A stretch of 64,000 nucleotides of DNA, taken from assembly GCA_013399305.1 (NCBI GenBank), contig VXAI01000372.1, positions 1-64,000 on the forward strand. The letters run 5' to 3'. Positions 48,901 through 59,934 of this stretch are shown here, in pieces. A model generated the notes under the pieces. That model had not been told where the DNA came from, did no database searches, and saw only the letters and a program-made list of their open reading frames with translations. Each line of letters begins with the position of its first letter. Positions within the stretch are counted from its first letter, which is position 1. The DNA is from Rostratula benghalensis. Its lineage: Eukaryota; Chordata; Aves; Charadriiformes; Rostratulidae. Made by a program: the position numbers and the translations under genes.

Positions 48901-51900
48901 GTTGCTTGGACGCATCTCATCCCTAAGAGCAGATGGAGGGAGCACTTCTGTCTGCCCACAGTCTGGGATAGAACTATCCTGACTGAGATGGAGGGCTGTA
49001 TTGGACGGTGTGGGACACAGGGGCATCAAAGTCATAGTGTTACCACTTTCATGAGAAATGCTTTATTAAAAAAACACTAGTTCATACACACTGGCTTTTG
49101 TAGCATTGTGGAAGGTGTTACCATCCTGTACCCCAATAGACCAAAAGAGGAGCATGTCCCACTCATGGGTTTGCCCTCAGGTCTGGCACAGGAGCAGTCT
49201 TATAGGATTCCACACACATCTCTGCAATTCCCAGAGCTCCCCAACTTCCAGGGTTCACATTTACTGTCATGATGAGGAGAGCCAGTAGCCTGGAGGCTCC
49301 TGGCCTTGCATGGCTGCTGACCGTGCTATGCTGCATGATGTTTGCTCTCAGGGTGTTTGCAGCTCTCCCACATTCTGTTCCAGTGTCACCATTTCCCACT
49401 TATGCACTCTCAGAAAGAAACAAGGCAGTTTTTCCCCAGCCACGCTGAAACTTTTCTGCACAGCAACACCCTGCAGTCAGTGCACACAATCCTCCATCAG
49501 CAGCACTGGGACTGTCAATCTTTTCACACCTGCTAAGTGGTAGAGTGCTTCTCCCAATTTACTTATCCATCATTTTTTATTGAGAAATCTGCTCTAGTCC
49601 CACACAGTAATATGAGTTAATGGAACAATGATTAGGGAATTCTGCAGGAACAAGCTGTGATTTCAGGCACGCCAGTGCAAAGCAAGGACTACACTGCACC
49701 ATTTCCATCACAGCTGCTCAAAGCAGGATTTGATCCCTTTTACCGTGAGTTTCTAATTATTTGCATAATCCTTTGCGTGTTTTTATAATTTAAAATATTT
49801 GTATATACTATTATTTTTAAAGCCATCTGGGCAATTATTGCTATGTTCCTAGAGCAGGGAGAGTACTGTGCCAGTCTGTTCACATTAGAAAGTCTCTCTT
49901 CCTGATTAACTCTTCTGGTGCCAGTTCGGCCCCCACTAAGCCATGGGGATATCACTGCTGCTAACACCCCAGCAAAGACAGGCAACAAGCAGTCTCCCAG
50001 TCAGCAGAAGCACTGTGGCACAGAAACAGTCATTTTAAAGAACACAAGGGGGGTAAAAAAGAACAAAAGTTCCCCAGTGAGTCCCATTTCAATAGGAGAT
50101 GAAGCCTGGGAGAAGTCATTAATCAGCTTCTGCATACCCCAAGTCCCAAAGCACTTCAGCACCTTAAAACATGTATGAGAGTTTTCACAAAACTTCTATT
50201 AAAAAAGCTTCTAGGGCTTAAAGCCACACTTGACCTCTAAGGTTTAAAGAAAGCCTGCTTTTTACTGTAAAATAAAAATCAGCATCTTTATGGTCTGATT
50301 ACATGTCAGAGGAGAGTAAGAAGGATCAAGAAGAGGGTTTGGAGTTTTTTATACAACATCATAGGGGCCGCAGTGAAACTCCAGTTACATCCCCAAGGTG
50401 GTGCCAGTTTATCCTCAGTGCAGGAATCTGCACAGTCAATGGGAAGTCCAAACTCTTATCTAATTTAAAAGACATTTTAAATGTGTGTGTTGAAAGGCAC
50501 CGAGGGACATTCCTATCTCATCAGACCTCGTGTTAATGGAAGCTGGATAAATGCTCTCTCACTGTGCACATCACCCCTGACATCCTTAATTACAACCAAC
50601 TCTGGAAAAATACCTACAACAAGGCACCTGACAAGTACATTTAGTGCACAATAAACATGAGCTGCTCTTTTCAAACGTTCACTTGTTCTGCACTCCTGTC
50701 CCTCTGGCCTGGTTGAGGTAGGGCTGGAATTTTGCCTCCAAGCTGTTAGAGAAACCAGAGCTTGTGCCAGGGGCTGGCCAGACCCAGGGAAGAGGCAAGC
50801 AATTAGCAGGTCCCTGTCCAATTTCTGGCCTGCTATCTCATAGTCCTGTTATCTCAGGCAGCAAGAGAAATTTCAGCTGATTCAAGACCCTTTTAATCTG
50901 CAGAGAGCAGATGAGATGTTGAGAGCAAGCTTTTCCCACACAGAAGCCACTACAAACTGTGACAAATTTGTCTCAACCCAAGAGCTGCTGCTCTGTATCT
51001 TATTTAGCACGTGTATATCACAAAACTCCAGAAACTGAACTCTCTTCAAATGACAATTGATTAAACATTCAAGCTATATAAAGTACTGAAGTATTGTAAA
51101 TACATTTTAAAAGGGGAAAAAAAAAATCTTTGAAATTCACTTTAACCTTTCTTTTCAATTATTTATCACAGAATCTCAGCCCCATTAAAGTCAGGCTTAA
51201 TGGGCTTGTTTATATATTACAGAAAACATTCTGCTTTTAATTGCCTACTGAAAGGCTCTTACATGTGTCTCTCAGCTTTGCAGCAGTACTTAACTGGAAG
51301 GCAGGATTGCAGCCACGCAGGCAGTGGGCAAATCTCCTCTGCACCTCCATCCTGAGATGCTGAGTGGGGATGAAACACTCCCACAGAGATCAGTCTGTCC
51401 CTTGAGAGCCTCTTTTGCTGGTGAATTAACTCAAAGTCGCCTTCCCAGTCGGGTACTACATAAGGAAATTGGGTCAACCTAACGATATTGCTACACATTT
51501 TGCCATAGATCCATTACCTCCATGAATCCCATACCCATGTCTATTCCCATGGTACAGGATTACTTTGCTTTCAGCTTCTGTTCCCAAGATTCCTCTTTTT
51601 ATCTCTTCTTGCTGGAAATGATTGCATTTATTTCTGTGAGAAATGACACAATGGGAGACTCATGACACTTCAGAACGTGGGAGCCCTCCAGCACTTGTGG
51701 GGAGATCTGTATCCTTCTGCTTAACTAGCTGTCTTGGGGTTTCAGGCCAGAGCTGAATGTAGGTTGAAGAGCACAACTGTGGAAGATGTATTAGTAATTG
51801 AGGAAATTAAGTATATTCTTGTCTTCAGCAACAACTCTTTCAAAACTGGGAAGGAATAAGGCTTGTGCTGGTACTCATTGGGGAGGCTCTAGAATAGCAT

Positions 51901-53176
51901 AAATGTCTGTGTAGGTTGAGAATGGTACTACTGAGGGTGGGAAGAGGTGAAAACATCTAAGGTTCCCCTTCTCTGACATTTGGGCTTGACTGATTTTATC
52001 ATCTCTTCCCCATCTTAGGATCTCAGCATATTTTGGGTCTGTCTCTGCAGCTGGCCACATAATCACATCTCCAGTGTTGGTCCAGTGTTGTAGCCACCAA
52101 TATTCCCCCAAAGAACACGTGCAAGGTGGAGTATTTCAGACTGCTAACTCAGTAAGTACACTGTGCTTGGAAAAGCAAAAACTGTCATATGTACAATCTG
52201 GAGCAGAAATCATTAATGTCACCCTGTAGGTGATTCTCTCTATGTGAGGATTATGAGTGAACATTAGCTCTTCTGTGCATCACTGCATGGGCATTTCTGG
52301 CTCTGCTGACCAGAATATCTTGTCTGACTTGCCTTAAGGGGAAAGAGAGGGAGCTTCTTTGTATAAATACATATCTAGCATAGGGACAACCAGTTTTTCT
52401 GTCATTAGCAATATTAAAGTAATAAGTCCATATAAAGGCTGCATGCGAAAAAACCCGCCAGAATCGGTGTTTCTGATTTTTAAGCCCATTTCAGCCCAGC
52501 TACTAGTCTGAAGATGGAAGAGTAAATTCTCTGAATTCACTTCAGAGAAATGGCTCCAGTTTCTTCAGAAGTTTGATTCTCAGGTTCCTTAGGTTTGGAA
52601 GAAAAAGGAAAGCTGATGTCATAATGCCTTCTGGATTTTGTGCTGAAATTACATTTTTGGCGCCGTTAAATCCCATTGTGTTCTATGGAGGATATAATGC
52701 AATACTCATCAGAGGCAGGCAGCAGTGAGGTTTACTGGCACTAAAATCAATAGGCACTGAATAAAATGGCTACAAATGATTTAGGATCATGCACACATCT
52801 TCTTTTTGCAAGCTTAAAACCATTTGGAGAGGCATTAATTCTTTAAAGGCCTCTTGAAGAATGTCATCATAGTCTGGGCCTGTGCACATCAAGAGCAGCA
52901 TAGATTGTGGCTTTTATTAAGGAGGCTGGAGAATACAATTCTTCCTGGAGTACAACAGGCTTTAAAGTACGGCGCACTTTGAGATCAAAACGATGTTTAT
53001 AGCAATGTAGTTACTAAATATTTTAACATGTACAATATAAAATATAGAGCATCCTGGAATGTGTGTTTATGCTACTCAATTAGCTGCTGGACTTGTCCAT
53101 TACAAACCACCATGCAGGCTGTTCTATTTGTTCGCATTTCCTCCTGTTTTTTGCGGGGTTTTGGTTTTTTGGTCAG

Positions 53177-53189
53177 TTTTTTTTTTTTT
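53177..53189. repeat. Poly(T) tract, 13 bases
   Basis: Run of 13 T residues inside a T/G-rich stretch (53140-53190) that includes GGGGTTTTGGTTTTTTGG. Confidence 0.85.
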
Positions 53190-55942
53190 AATTGATTACA
53201 TGACGTTATAATTTATTTTTATGTAGGAGCACAACCCAAAGTTCAATGCTTTTTCTCTTAAACATCTTGCAGACATGCAATTAGCATGTCTGTCCTTATT
53301 CTTACTTTTGAATATGGACATTTATACTTTCACACCAATAATGGGATGGGATCAAATCCCATACTGGGAGGTGCAATTCCATTCAAAGGAAAGTAGTCTG
53401 CAAATAACTGGGGACCTCCTCTTTGCCTCACCCTACTTAAGCCTGCAGTTCAAAAGGTCACTGTGGCACAGAAGATAAAATTCAGAGCTTCTCGCTTTTG
53501 ATACACTGGTTGATGGAAATCAAAGTGACTTATGGACTCTAATATAGGCCATGGTTGTGGAAGCCACTCTGGTGCTCCTCACCTGGTGCAAGGCAGCATC
53601 AGCCTGCAGATAAGCAGCAGGACTACACCAAAGCATGGCAGCTGAAGAGAGAGCCAGTGGGTACCTTTTGCAGATTTGCCTCTGGATGTAATTTTGGCTG
53701 CTGCGCACTCCCTCACATTTTAGCTATGAGACATCTGCTGTGGGACATGCAGAGCAGAAACTCCACATGCTGCTTTGGCAGCAGAGAGGACAGGATCCGC
53801 TGTGGCCATGTGTGTGGCACTTCATGTTTAGGGGAGCATGGGCAGTGGTGACAGAGAGATGAGGAGCCAGCCCTTTCTCCAGAGATGTGCAGGATGGATC
53901 CCAGCAGGCCAATATTTGAGCAAGGCCCCTTTGATGTGCAGGCTCTCTTCCTGTGGATGGGATTTCACATGCAGGAAGGGACAGCCCCATCCTTCTCTCC
54001 TGCCTTCCGAAACAGAGAAGTTGACCATTAATTTAAATGCGTAAAATTGGGCCTTTCCTTTAAAACAGTTTTATCTGCTCAAAATTCCAAAATTAGCTAC
54101 AGTCAGCTCAGAGCTGTAGAGCTTCTGAAGTTGACAGGGCTACCGACACTGGGAGGGAGGACTGGTTTCCCTGGGACAAGTGCTGTGATCTGCTGGGACA
54201 CAGCTGACTTCACACCATCCTGGAAACTTGCTGGTCTATGCCAGTTTATGGGATAGCTTAAGAATAGTGAGGAGGCATATCCAGTTGCTTATGGCTGTAA
54301 ATCAGAAATCGCAAGCATTGAATTACATTGGCCACATCCCCTCTGCCCATCCCTGAAACACAGGAATGATAGGCGTGAACACAGCATGTGGTGTGGTCAG
54401 AGAGGTCTGAAAGAAAGGGTGATTCTCTATGGTCAACTTGAGTTGGTTCCCAGAACTGTGTTTTTTTTCCACCTTATTTTATGGAGAATGCTATTTTCTT
54501 TCTAAAAACTAGGCAATTTGGCACAAGGACAATAAAATGAAATAGATTCAACCAGCAAGGGTGGTTGAAATTGAAATGTGTTTTTTTGTCCTCATGACTT
54601 ATGTTTGACAGAACCTTCTCTTGAAGACCTTGACAGAATCTAGTGTGAAGTTTCCTGTTGTTAAACTGAGGGACCCTTAAGTAAGGACATTTTGGCTCAA
54701 TCCTATTTCGCAAAAAGCCTTTGCAAAGATCAGTTTCTACTCCTCCACGGACTAAAAAATAACTAGAAAACCTCTGAAGCTTTCACATAAACATATTTTT
54801 ACACCAACCCTTTTTTTATTGTTTTGGTTCTTTTTCTAATTTGCAAGAGTAAACTACCTGCACTAAGGCTGGAGTTAGTCACACTTGCATCATATCCAGC
54901 CTCCCCACCAGCAGCCAAAACTGCAGCACCCAGGCCACCCGCAAGGAGTGAAGGGTCCACAGGGAACACAAAACAGGGGCGAGAAATCACAGTTGAACCA
55001 TCCTGCAGGTGGAGGAGTGGCAATGAGGAGAAAGACTATTTATTTGCGTGAAATTCCTGGGCATCTTCCAGCACCTGAAGTTCAAAGAAAACTACATTAT
55101 TTGAGAAAGCTTTGAAAATATTCATTGGAAGTCAGAAAAAAATTGCTACTCGAATTCCGGGGCCTTTCCCTCTTAATTGAAATGCTAAATGAGTTTCTGC
55201 CTGTCCCGATTTTCCACCATTTTACCTGTTAGCAGAAAAACATTATCCTTCATGGAATAAGCTTCAAGACATCCGCAATCAAAGAACAGTTGAAACTTCA
55301 GTATTTATTTCAGAAATATGAATATTTACATGCCTAATAAATTCCTTCTTTTCTTTACAGAGTATATATTTAGGTGTGTGAAAACAGAAATATTATGGGG
55401 TAGAAAATCCCTGCTCCTTCCTTTTTGTATCAATTCTATATTGGATTACACTCTGTTTTCAACAGGGCTGAAGGCTCCTACCTCCCACCATGTTCAGGTG
55501 AAACCACAGCACCTTCTAAAAAAATTACAAACCAGTCCACCAGGTGGGTGCATGGTGGGGTGGGCTGGTACAGGGCAGTGCAAGGGCTACAAAGTAAAAG
55601 CTGGCAATGTGCTCCCATTCCAGATGTTGAAAAAAAACGGGGTTCCCTATAAAAGTGTGGGTCGCTCTCAGCACACCTCCTTCCCACGTGCTGTGCATCA
55701 TAGAAGCTGGGGCTTAAACTCTTGGGAAGTGTTGTATAGAAGGTGCTCTGGTTTACCCATGCAGTGTTTGGGTAGCTGAATACTCACTGGTTTATCACTG
55801 AGAAGGGCATCCCAACGGGTGCAGCCTCAGAGTTCTGGGGATGCAAGGGAAGGTGTCTTCAGCAGTTCCCCAGCGGGTGCTGGCTCTCACTGACCCAGGG
55901 TGGGAAGGTTTCCTCCTGATGCCACTGCAGTATGCTTGGATG

Positions 55943-55961
55943 GTAGTAGTAGTAGTAGTAG
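55943..55961. repeat. (GTA)n trinucleotide microsatellite
   Basis: Six complete GTA units plus one base. It is the clearest trinucleotide repeat in the window and short enough to be stable. Confidence 0.92.
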
Positions 55962-57581
55962 GATGCCTGAGAAAGCAGATGGAGCCAGGAAACCAAAGTG
56001 GATGTTTTTACTTCTCTTGCAAAGAACATGGTGCTTTGGCTGCTGGCTTTCACAGTGCTGCCTGGGATGATGCAGAAGAAAAGCAGACTTTGCCGAGTCA
56101 CGGGTGTGTGCTTACAGCAAGGATCCTCTGAGAGGTTCTCCTACTGGCATTTACCTCCACCCTCAAATGACTCTTTAAACCATAGTAGGGCAGGATCCTG
56201 CCCTCAATTGCCTATGGCCTGTGTGTGCTGTCCCCCAGCTACTGGTCTTGAAGGTCCCTTTGAGCATAAGCTAGATTTTAAGCACACACTCAAATGCCAG
56301 TAAGTGTAAGCACAAGCAAGCACAGGCTCAGCCACACTGCTTGGATGCTTCACTGAAGAATTATCTGCAGGAGGCCTCCTTGCAGAAAAGAAACTGCACC
56401 ATAATGTCTCATCTCGTCTCAAGGGAAATGCAAAGCAATCAAGCCCTTTAAGAATATATTTGAGGCTCTTCATAGCAGGTGTTAGATTCTATTCTCCGAC
56501 TGCTGACAGGAAATGCGTGTGCAATTCTCCTAGGTACCACGCTCAGAATATGCTTCTTAAGGGCTTGCTGCTTAAAAACTTCTGCAAAGTGTAAATAGCT
56601 CTCATAAAATCAGATAGTAAATTGTCTTATCTGTTTGTCCTGAAAGTGCTCAGCCAGCTGGGTCTTTACTGCACATCAGAGCCAGCCAGCCAACACATCT
56701 CAGGGTCGTAATGAAACATTGGGAGGAACAGACAAATCCAACCTACGAGCTCATCTTAGGAAAACTTTCTAAAGAGAAAACTGAGTTCCAAGTCCCATCA
56801 GGTAGGAAAAAAATTTAAAGAAGAGATCAGCATTTCTACAGAGGCTGTGTAGAAGCATTTCTCACACCTTCCTTTGCCATCCTGGCCATGGGACTGAGGA
56901 AGCAACACAACATAAACCATCAGCTTGGCATGTATTCTTCCTGCAGGAAAAATCTTTCCCTCCAAGTTGACCCTTCTGCTACTCATCAAGGGCAAAAAAA
57001 TATGAAAAGAAAACCCAGCTAAAGAGAATTTTAAAGCTTATTTCCCCTTTTGTTCCCAGAATAAAGTTAATTTTGTAAAAAAAAGCCTCTGCAAAGGAAT
57101 GACAGTGGTCCTGTGCAGGACCACAGTAGGAGAGAGGTTTTTGACTTTGTGCACTGTCCAGTCCAACCCCGCACACCTCCCCTTCCCCAAAAGCTCCTGC
57201 CACGTGGGCTGGCCTTGATGGTGATGAATAGGGGCTGTCAGTGACAGTGATGGAGGCACTGCAAGTGCAAGGCAGGAGGGAGGGTATGGCAAAGGGGGTC
57301 ACCATGCAGGAGCATCTGTCGAGACCCGAGACATATGGAGTCTTTATTTCTTCTTGTGGAGGCATGAGTGTTTTCCTCACCTTCTGCCATCCTCCTATTG
57401 TGCAAGGGAGCCGCAAAAGGCTCTGGGGACAGCTGCTACCTCTAAGCTGCCTCCTCAGGGAACACTACAAAGGGCCCCATCTCAGTCCCCTGCCTGAATC
57501 ACTTCCCTCATCAATCAGGCAGGCACAGTGTACCAAGAGGGGTGATAGATACCTTGGATCTGGTTACCAGAGGACAGGGGG

Positions 57582-57594
57582 AAAAAAAAAAAAA
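57582..57594. repeat. Poly(A) tract, 13 bases
   Basis: A run of 13 A residues following five G residues, with further A-rich sequence to 57611. Confidence 0.85.
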
Positions 57595-57865
57595 GGCTAA
57601 AAAGAAAAAAGCTAAGGAAAATATCTGGTGGGCTGCACCTTCTGTGAAAGGGAAAACCATCCTCCCTTTGAATGTCTGTGAATTTTGAAATATGGATATT
57701 TAAAGATGTGGAGAAAAAAAGTAGTCATCCAGAGCTAATTATACAGCTGTTGAAAAGCCCAGTAAATATGTTACTCAGGGATATATAATACCTTTGATGT
57801 AGCTGTAATCCGACTGAAGTTATTATAGGTTTTCACAGCTGCAAAGCAATCCAGCTTAGGAAGGC

Positions 57866-57896
57866 TTTTTTTTTCTTCTTTTTTTTTTTTTTTTTT
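57866..57896. repeat. T-rich tract (T9 C TT C T18)
   Basis: Thirty-one bases of T with two C interruptions. It is a mononucleotide microsatellite without a visible parent retroelement. Confidence 0.9.
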
Positions 57897-59001
57897 AAAT
57901 TTGTAGAAGCAGAAAAGAAATTCTGCTGCCAAAGCAAAATGAAGATCCTCATGCAAACACAGTAACACAGCCTAAGAAAAATTATACTGATGATGAGGAG
58001 TATTAACCTGTCCCAAAGCTTAAAAGAGTTTACTGGGTAATAAACAGCATCAGTGACTCCAAAAGGGCAAGATTTCAGAATGGCTTTTCTTTAAGACAAT
58101 TAAAGCTTTAAATAAAACTATGACTTTGCAGTTGGGAATTCTTTATTCTTTTCAAACCAACAATAAGTATAAGCTGTAAATGCTCTGAAAAAATATGTAG
58201 TGAGGCATGAAATACAGGAAAGCTGCTAGTAAGCCTCCAACATGTTCATTTAAATTGATCAAGGAAGCAGTAATATCACAAGGCTTTGTAAATGGATGGG
58301 TTAAAAGCTGGAACTTTATTGCTGTTTTCATTCCCCAGGGTCTTGTGGTAAAACAAGTCTCCACACAAGACCTCGAGGCACTGAATGAATTATTCACTCA
58401 GTTATGGGTCATTAAATGAGGCTGAGCAAGGGCCGGTGTCCATTATTACATTGTGATGTATAAAGAAAGACTTATTCTGTGGAGATTGGCATGGGCATAC
58501 TCTCAGGATGCCCAGTCATTCCTACCACAGCTTCTTCTGAACTCCTCTGGCAGAGGGAGGAGGTTGTGGAGCCGCAGTACAGCTGCACAAAATAGGATAA
58601 AAGAGGTTTGAGGCTAAAAGCCCAGGTAAAAGAAAGGAAATGCTAAGCATGTTTCAAGCACTAATTGCAGAGATGTCTATATTGGTTTTAGGCTGTTATT
58701 GTCCTGCAGCTACGTTTTGTCACCTTTCTGCTGGAGGCTGCATCCCCTGAAGCAACACAGCTGGCCCTGGCTTAGCATCTCCCCTCCCAGACAGCTGTGG
58801 TTGCTAGCTGCATCACAACCTATCACTGGCCACTCTTGATTTCATCTTGAATAAATGTGTTCACAGTTTTAGTAACTTTTTGTAGCCTTTTAGTGATTTC
58901 TAAATCAAATTCAAAATGGACTAAAGTAAACTTTTTCTGAGAATGAAGTTTTCCCATACAACACAGCACTCTCCATTAATAACACTGGGGCAGCCTCTCC
59001 A

Positions 59002-59934
59002 CAGTGTCCAGAAGTGCTGAAAGTCCTCTTCAATATTTTCATCAATGACCTAGATGAAGGGATGGAATGTACCCTCAGTAAGTTTGCTGATGGCACAAAA
59101 CTGGAAGAGGTGGCTGACACACCAGAAGGCTGTGCTGCTATCCAATGAGACCTGGACAGGCTGGGGAGTTGGGCAGAGAGGAACCTGATGAAATTTAATG
59201 AGGGCAAGTGTAGGGTCCTGCACCCGGAGAGGAATAACCCTCTGCACCATTACAGGTTCAGAGCTGACCTGCAGCAGCTCTAAGGAAAAAAGATCTGGGA
59301 GTCCTGGTGGACAACAGGATGCCCATGAGCCAGCAATGTGCCCTTGTGGCCAATGGCATCAATGGTGCATCAAGAAGAGTGTGGCCAGCAGGTCAAGGGA
59401 GGTTATCTTACCCCTCTACTCTGCCCTACTGAGGCCTCATCTGGAGTACTGTGTCCAGATCCAGGCACCCCAGTCCAGGAAGTACAGGGAACTGCTATAG
59501 AGGGTACAGCAAAGGACCACCAAGATGATTAGAGGCATGGAACATCTCTCTTGTGAGGAAAGATTGAGGAACTTGGGTCTCTTTAGTCTGCAGAAGAGAA
59601 GATTGAGGCATCTGACCGATGCCTATAAATACTTCAAGGGTGGATGTCAAGAGGAAGGGGTAGGTCTTTTTTCAGTGGTGCCCAGTGAGAGGACAAGGGT
59701 ACCTAAGAAGTTCCATCTAAACATCAGGAGGAACTTCTTCACCCTGAGGGTGGCAGAGCACTGGAACAGGCTGCCCAGAAAGGTGACGGAGTCTCCATCT
59801 CTGGAGACATTCAAAACCCACCTGGACATGTTCCTGTACAACCTGCTTTAGGAGGACCTGCTTTGGCAGGGGGGGTTGGACTAGATGTTCTCCAGAGGTC
59901 CCTTCCAACCCCATATCATTCTGTGATTCTGTGA
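59002..59934 (+). mobile_element. CR1 LINE, 0.93 kb, end of RT to 3' end
   Basis: A 5'-truncated sense copy. It begins inside the reverse transcriptase ([13 protein letters not shown] near 59024), continues through the RT C-terminal part and the ORF2 end, then the 3' UTR (GGGGGGGTTGGACTAGATGT, then AGAGGTCCCTTCCAACCCC). It finishes with the tail CATTCTGTGATTCTGTGA at 59934. It is the longest 3'-anchored copy in the window. The frame is broken by stops and frameshifts. Confidence 0.93.
59005..59851 (+). pseudogene. CR1 ORF2 RT C-terminal part, inactive
   Basis: The remnant starts in RT with LFNIFINDL, then [11 protein letters not shown] at about 59080-59112. In active reverse transcriptases the box is (Y/F)ADD; here the second Asp is replaced by Gly (FADG, codons 59083-59094), which removes a metal-binding residue. 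The RT thumb region follows ([21 protein letters not shown]), then [16 protein letters not shown] final open segment at 59525-59851 has CEERLRNLGLFSLQKRRLR and [19 protein letters not shown]. Stops and at least two frame changes lie between these segments. Confidence 0.88.

Larger units (their letters stand above)
35876..59001. other. Non-coding, single-copy-looking DNA, 23 kb
   Basis: No mobile element and no convincing gene is recognised in this longest stretch. It holds several homopolymer tracts and a short GTA microsatellite. AT-rich segments carry homeodomain or POU words (38899-38920, 43020-43170, 49754-49766, 52620-53130). One possible terminal exon lies at 58339-58419. A CTG-rich but irregular segment lies at 44650-44712. 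Open frames (up to 153 codons) have no family motif and usually overlap frames on the other strand. Confidence 0.5.
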
